Assembly: GCA_050747525.1 (NCBI GenBank)
Contig: JBOGOC010000010.1
Span: 23,948-87,947 of the forward strand
Origin: JBOGOC01 sp050747525
GTDB lineage: Bacteria > Acidobacteriota > Polarisedimenticolia > JACPZX01 > DASXTC01
Direction of reading: 5' to 3'
Length of the DNA: 64,000 bases
Shown here: piece by piece, positions 61,108 through 64,000 of the stretch
Layout of the letters: each line of letters starts with the position of its first letter
Position numbering within the stretch: the first letter of the stretch is position 1
Notes under the pieces: model-generated
Told to the model about the DNA's origin: nothing
The model's input: the letters and a program-made list of their open reading frames with translations, nothing else
Databases searched by the model: none
Program-made: the position numbers and the translations under genes

Positions 61108-62942
61108 CGACATCCCTTGTCTTCGCGGCCGCGCTGGCCGCGGCAGCCGCCCCTGCGCACGGCATCGAAGCGTACCTGAGCGCGCGCAGCGTGTCGTCCC
61201 CCTCGCTGTCGCCCGACGGGGCGCGCGTGGTGTTCCTCACCAACATCACCGGGATGAACCAGGTCTGGCTGGTGCCGGCCGCAGGCGGCTGGCCGGAGCA
61301 GATCACGTTCTTCGAGGATCGGGTGCAATCGGTGCAATGGTCCCCGGCCGGCCCGGCCTTCGTGCTGGGGAAAGACGCCGGAGGGAACGAGCGCACGCAG
61401 CTCTACCTCGGGACGCCCGAGGGGAAGGTGGAGCCGCTCACGTCGAATCCCAAGGTGATCCACACCTTCGGCGGCTGGTCGCCCGACGGCGCGCGGATCG
61501 CCTACGCCTCCAACGAGCGCCAGGAGGCCTTCTTCGATCTGTACGTGATGGACGTGGCCTCGCGGCGCGCGGAGAGGGTGCTGCAGCACGACGGCAACAA
61601 CACCGTGGCCGCCTGGTCGCCCGACGGCAAAGCGCTGGTGTTCAAGCGCACCCACGGCAGCCAGGACAGCGACCTGTTCCTGCTGGAGCTGTCCACGGGG
61701 CGGCAGACGCCCCTCACGTCCCACAAGGGGAAGGACGAGTACGGCGCGGTGGCCTGGCCTCCAGGCGACATCGTGTACGTGGCCACCGACGAAGGGCGCG
61801 ACGTGGTCAACGTGGCCGCCATCGACGTGCGCCATCCGAAGCTGACCTTCGTGGAAGAGGGGCCGTCCGACGTGACGGCGCTGGTCTTCTCCAAAGACGG
61901 CCGGCGCGTGCTGGTGGCCGTCAACGACGGAGGCTACACGCGCCTGACGCTGCGCGACGGCGGGATCAAGGGGCGCGAGCTGCCCGCCCCGGCTCTGCCT
62001 CGCGGCGTGACCGGCGGGTTCGAGTTCACCGCGGATGGGCGCCTGCTGCTGGTGCGCGTGGAGTCGTCCATCGAGCCGGGGGACGCCTGGATGCACGACA
62101 TCACGACCGGACGCACGTGGCAGGTGACGCGCAGCAGCACGGGGGGCGTGCCGCGCACGGCCCTCGTGGAGCCGGAGGTCATCCGCTACAAATCCTTCGA
62201 CGGGCTGGAGGTGCCGGGGCTGCTGTACCTGCCTTCCGATGGGGCCGGGGCGCGGCATCCCGCGGTGGTGTGGATCCACGGAGGGCCCGAAGGGCAGAGC
62301 CGGCCATCGTTCCAGCCGGTCATCCAGTTCTTCGTGCATCGCGGGTACGCGGTGCTGGCCCCCAACGTGCGCGGCAGCACCGGCTACGGCCGGAAGTATC
62401 ACATGATGGACGACAAGCGCCTGCGCGGAGACGCCATCAAGGACATCGCCGCGGCCGCCGCCTTCCTCAAGGCCTCGCCGCGCGTGGACGGGAGCCGGCT
62501 GGCGGCCATGGGAGGCTCGTACGGAGGCTACATGACCCTGGCCGCGCTGGCCTTCCACCCCGACCTGTGGGCCGCCGGTGTCGACATCGTGGGGATCTCC
62601 AGCTTCCGCAGCTTCCTGAAGAACACCGGCGTCTGGCGCCAGACCCATCGCGCCAGCGAGTACGGAGACCCCGTCGAAGACGCCGCGTTCCTCGACTCGA
62701 TCTCGCCCCTGCTCGCGGCCGACCGCATCGCCGCGCCCCTGTTCGTTGTCCAGGGAGCCAACGACCCCCGCGTGCCGCGCAGCGAAGCCGAGCAGATCGT
62801 GGCCAACCTGAAAGGGAGGGGCCGCCCGGTCGACTACCTGCTCTTCGACGACGAAGGGCACGGAGTGGCCAAGCTGCCGAACCGCATCAAGGCCTATGGG
62901 GCAATTGCGGACTTCCTGGACAAGCACCTCGGCGGGAGGTGA
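61104..62942 (+). CDS. S9 family (prolyl oligopeptidase / DPP-IV-like) serine peptidase
   Basis: The 612-residue protein begins with a signal peptide (SLVFAAALAAAAAPAHG). Residues 25-350 form a WD40/PD40-like propeller (SPSLSPDGARVVFLTN, GGWSPDGARIAYAS, AAWSPDGKALVFKR). The C-terminal alpha/beta-hydrolase has the oxyanion segment WIHGGPEGQS, nucleophile Ser near 471 in GGSYGGYMTLAAL, Asp near 553 in QGANDPRVP and His near 586 in DEGHGVAK. It should cleave short peptides in the periplasm or outside. It is the last gene of the coupled run from dxs. Confidence 0.93.
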   Translation: MTTSLVFAAALAAAAAPAHGIEAYLSARSVSSPSLSPDGARVVFLTNITGMNQVWLVPAAGGWPEQITFFEDRVQSVQWSPAGPAFVLGKDAGGNERTQLYLGTPEGKVEPLTSNPKVIHTFGGWSPDGARIAYASNERQEAFFDLYVMDVASRRAERVLQHDGNNTVAAWSPDGKALVFKRTHGSQDSDLFLLELSTGRQTPLTSHKGKDEYGAVAWPPGDIVYVATDEGRDVVNVAAIDVRHPKLTFVEEGPSDVTALVFSKDGRRVLVAVNDGGYTRLTLRDGGIKGRELPAPALPRGVTGGFEFTADGRLLLVRVESSIEPGDAWMHDITTGRTWQVTRSSTGGVPRTALVEPEVIRYKSFDGLEVPGLLYLPSDGAGARHPAVVWIHGGPEGQSRPSFQPVIQFFVHRGYAVLAPNVRGSTGYGRKYHMMDDKRLRGDAIKDIAAAAAFLKASPRVDGSRLAAMGGSYGGYMTLAALAFHPDLWAAGVDIVGISSFRSFLKNTGVWRQTHRASEYGDPVEDAAFLDSISPLLAADRIAAPLFVVQGANDPRVPRSEAEQIVANLKGRGRPVDYLLFDDEGHGVAKLPNRIKAYGAIADFLDKHLGGR

Positions 62943-62960
62943 GGCGGGGGGCGACCCTCG

Positions 62961-63057
62961 GCCTGTGGAAGCTGCCGGTCCTGTGGACGCGGACGACGCG
63001 CCCACAGGACCTTGGACGCCCGCAGTAGAGCGCGGGCGCCCACAGCTTCCACGAGGC
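62961..63057. repeat. Intergenic three-way-junction inverted repeat
   Basis: Outer arms GTGGAAGCTG (62965-62974) and CAGCTTCCAC (63043-63052), extended by GCCT/AGGC with one bulge, enclose two perfect hairpins. These are GGTCCTGTGG/CCACAGGACC (62977-62986 with 63002-63011) and CGCCCGC/GCGGGCG (63017-63023 with 63032-63038). It has no T-run and is much more complex than a terminator. It may be a REP-like mobile repeat or a structured RNA. Confidence 0.7.
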
Positions 63058-63105
63058 GCTGCGGCTGCTGCGTCTCATGGCTCGCAAACTTAACAATTCA
63101 AGGAC

Positions 63106-63133
63106 TTGACAATCACTCAATTGGCCGTATAAT
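63106..63133 (+). promoter_or_regulatory. Perfect-consensus sigma-70 promoter
   Basis: TTGACA (63106-63111) and TATAAT (63128-63133) are both exact consensus with a 16-nt spacer, inside an AT-rich island. The start point would be near 63140, about 80 nt before the ATG at 63220. Confidence 0.75.
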
Positions 63134-63219
63134 CCACCTGCATCATCTGATGACCCGCTGACGGCGGTCGTTTAACCGATGCCGCCGCCCCTCCCTGAAC
63201 GAGCTCGGAGCCCGGATTC

Positions 63220-64000
63220 ATGTCCCTCGATCTTGCTCGAGCCATCGCTCTCCCCACGCGCCAGGTCAAGACGCACCCTTCTCCTTCATGGTCGGTCGCC
63301 GAGGTGGCGACCCCGTATCGCACCGAGAAGTCGCTCGAGCGCGCACACCGGGTGGCCGTGGGGCTGTCGGCGGCGCGCGCCCAGGTGATCCTGCCGCTCG
63401 CGCGTGTGGCGGCGGCGGTGGTGAGCACGAAGGCGCATCGTGAGTTCGGCTACGCGAACCTTGAGGACTTCTGCCGCGAGCGGCACGGGCGCGGGGCGCG
63501 GTGGGTGCGAGACCTGGCGGTGCTGCAGGGTCACTTCGAGAAGCTGCCGGCGCTGGCGGCCGCGGTGTCGGGCGACGACGGTGGGCCGCCGCTTCACGTG
63601 TCGGCGGCGATGGCCATTGGTGCGGTGGGGACGCCCGAGAACGTCGATCAATGGATAGCCCGGGGGCGCGAGGTCACGCTCGATCAGATGAAGAAAGAGA
63701 TCCGCGGCCAAGCGGGTGCGGACGCGGTCGAGCCCGACCGGGTGCAGGTGCGGATGTCGGTCCATCCTGTCGTGCTGGCGGCCTTCGACGAGGTGCTCGA
63801 TCTGCACCGCGCGGTGGTGGGGTCGGAGGACAGCGTGACGTCGTTCGTCGAGTCGATGGTGGCCGAGGCGATAACCGAGCCGGAGCCGTCTGCGCTGGCC
63901 GCCCTGGAAGGCCGGGCCGACGCGCTCGTGCGCGGGGCGGATCGCGCGGTGGCGGAGAAGGCGCGGGAGAAGGCGGCGGGCGGCTGGGCGGACCTGCCGC
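63220..64000 (+). CDS. N-terminal part of an HNH-endonuclease-type protein (runs off the window)
   Basis: The gene opens at an ATG at 63220 (GGAG upstream) and is still open at the window end after 260 codons. The visible part is helical: EKSLERAHRVAVGLSAARAQ, VAAAVVSTKAHREFGYANLE, DFCRERHGRGARWVRDLAVL and WIARGREVTLDQMKKEI, then FDEVLDLHRAVVGSEDSVTS. This resembles the long N-terminal region of environmental HNH-endonuclease relatives of the DUF222 kind, where the nuclease motif lies near the C terminus and so would be outside the window. The function is therefore provisional. Confidence 0.6.
   Translation, partial: MSLDLARAIALPTRQVKTHPSPSWSVAEVATPYRTEKSLERAHRVAVGLSAARAQVILPLARVAAAVVSTKAHREFGYANLEDFCRERHGRGARWVRDLAVLQGHFEKLPALAAAVSGDDGGPPLHVSAAMAIGAVGTPENVDQWIARGREVTLDQMKKEIRGQAGADAVEPDRVQVRMSVHPVVLAAFDEVLDLHRAVVGSEDSVTSFVESMVAEAITEPEPSALAALEGRADALVRGADRAVAEKAREKAAGGWADLP

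Overview
The window is high-GC DNA (about two thirds G+C by eye) from a Gram-negative bacterium. There are Sec signal peptides, lipoproteins, a small c-type cytochrome, a CPA2 antiporter, and many sigma-factor, kinase and protease genes. This mix is typical of environmental lineages such as Acidobacteriota, Candidatus Eisenbacteria or related metagenome groups. That placement is an impression from gene style, not a computed one.

Region A (1-19.0 kb, minus strand) is most of an extracellular contractile injection system (eCIS, Afp/PVC-like). Reading downstream from the sheath, the order is: a small winged-helix-like protein, sheath, tube, a zinc-ribbon baseplate protein, a proline-rich protein, the DUF4255/Pvc16 cap, an AAA+ ATPase (Pvc15-like), a small protein, and a 1146-residue DUF4157 protein with HELAH. 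These are followed by a tube adaptor, a LysM protein, the gpD-like hub, the gpV-like spike, a PAAR-like tip, gp25, a J-type baseplate protein and the start of a second baseplate protein cut by the window edge. Almost all genes touch or overlap. Just upstream lies a sigma-54 enhancer-binding protein gene. Between it and the operon are a good -24/-12 element and a cluster of GACGGGA dyads, so the machine is probably switched on through sigma-54.

Region B (19.3-43.9 kb) looks like an island. A degenerate 25-bp copy of the tRNA-Thr 3' end sits at 19262-19286 and the intact tRNA-Thr(CGT) is at 43892-43966, in the orientation expected for integration at a tRNA 3' end. It carries three subtilisin-family (S8) proteins, one of them a secreted giant of about 3935 residues built from six repeated modules. 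It also carries a truncated Fic gene and a tightly packed operon: ECF-like sigma factor, Ser/Thr kinase with a transmembrane segment, TPR-CHAT caspase-like protease, membrane-anchored protein, a subtilase without a signal peptide, and a frameshifted lipoprotein. I consider this sigma/kinase/CHAT/subtilase cassette the most likely undescribed system in the window.

Region C (44.2-53.6 kb) holds a tandem pair of secreted beta-propeller paralogues whose leader was duplicated too, and a diheme mini-cytochrome. Next come an ECF sigma factor with a zinc anti-sigma and a periplasmic helical-repeat protein, a GHMP sugar kinase, an NTF2-like protein, a glycosidase-like lipoprotein, a Gln-rich secreted protein, a P-loop nucleotide-kinase-like protein and a 58-residue protein.

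Region D (53.6-64 kb) is mostly core metabolism: rhomboid protease (minus), nadA, then a coupled run dxs-pepA-moaB-antiporter-S9 peptidase. It ends with an intergenic three-way-junction inverted repeat, a perfect-consensus sigma-70 promoter and the N-terminal part of a gene resembling HNH-endonuclease relatives. Several genes (31421, 49733, 54428) have a -10-like hexamer only 6-9 nt before the ATG, which suggests leaderless transcription.
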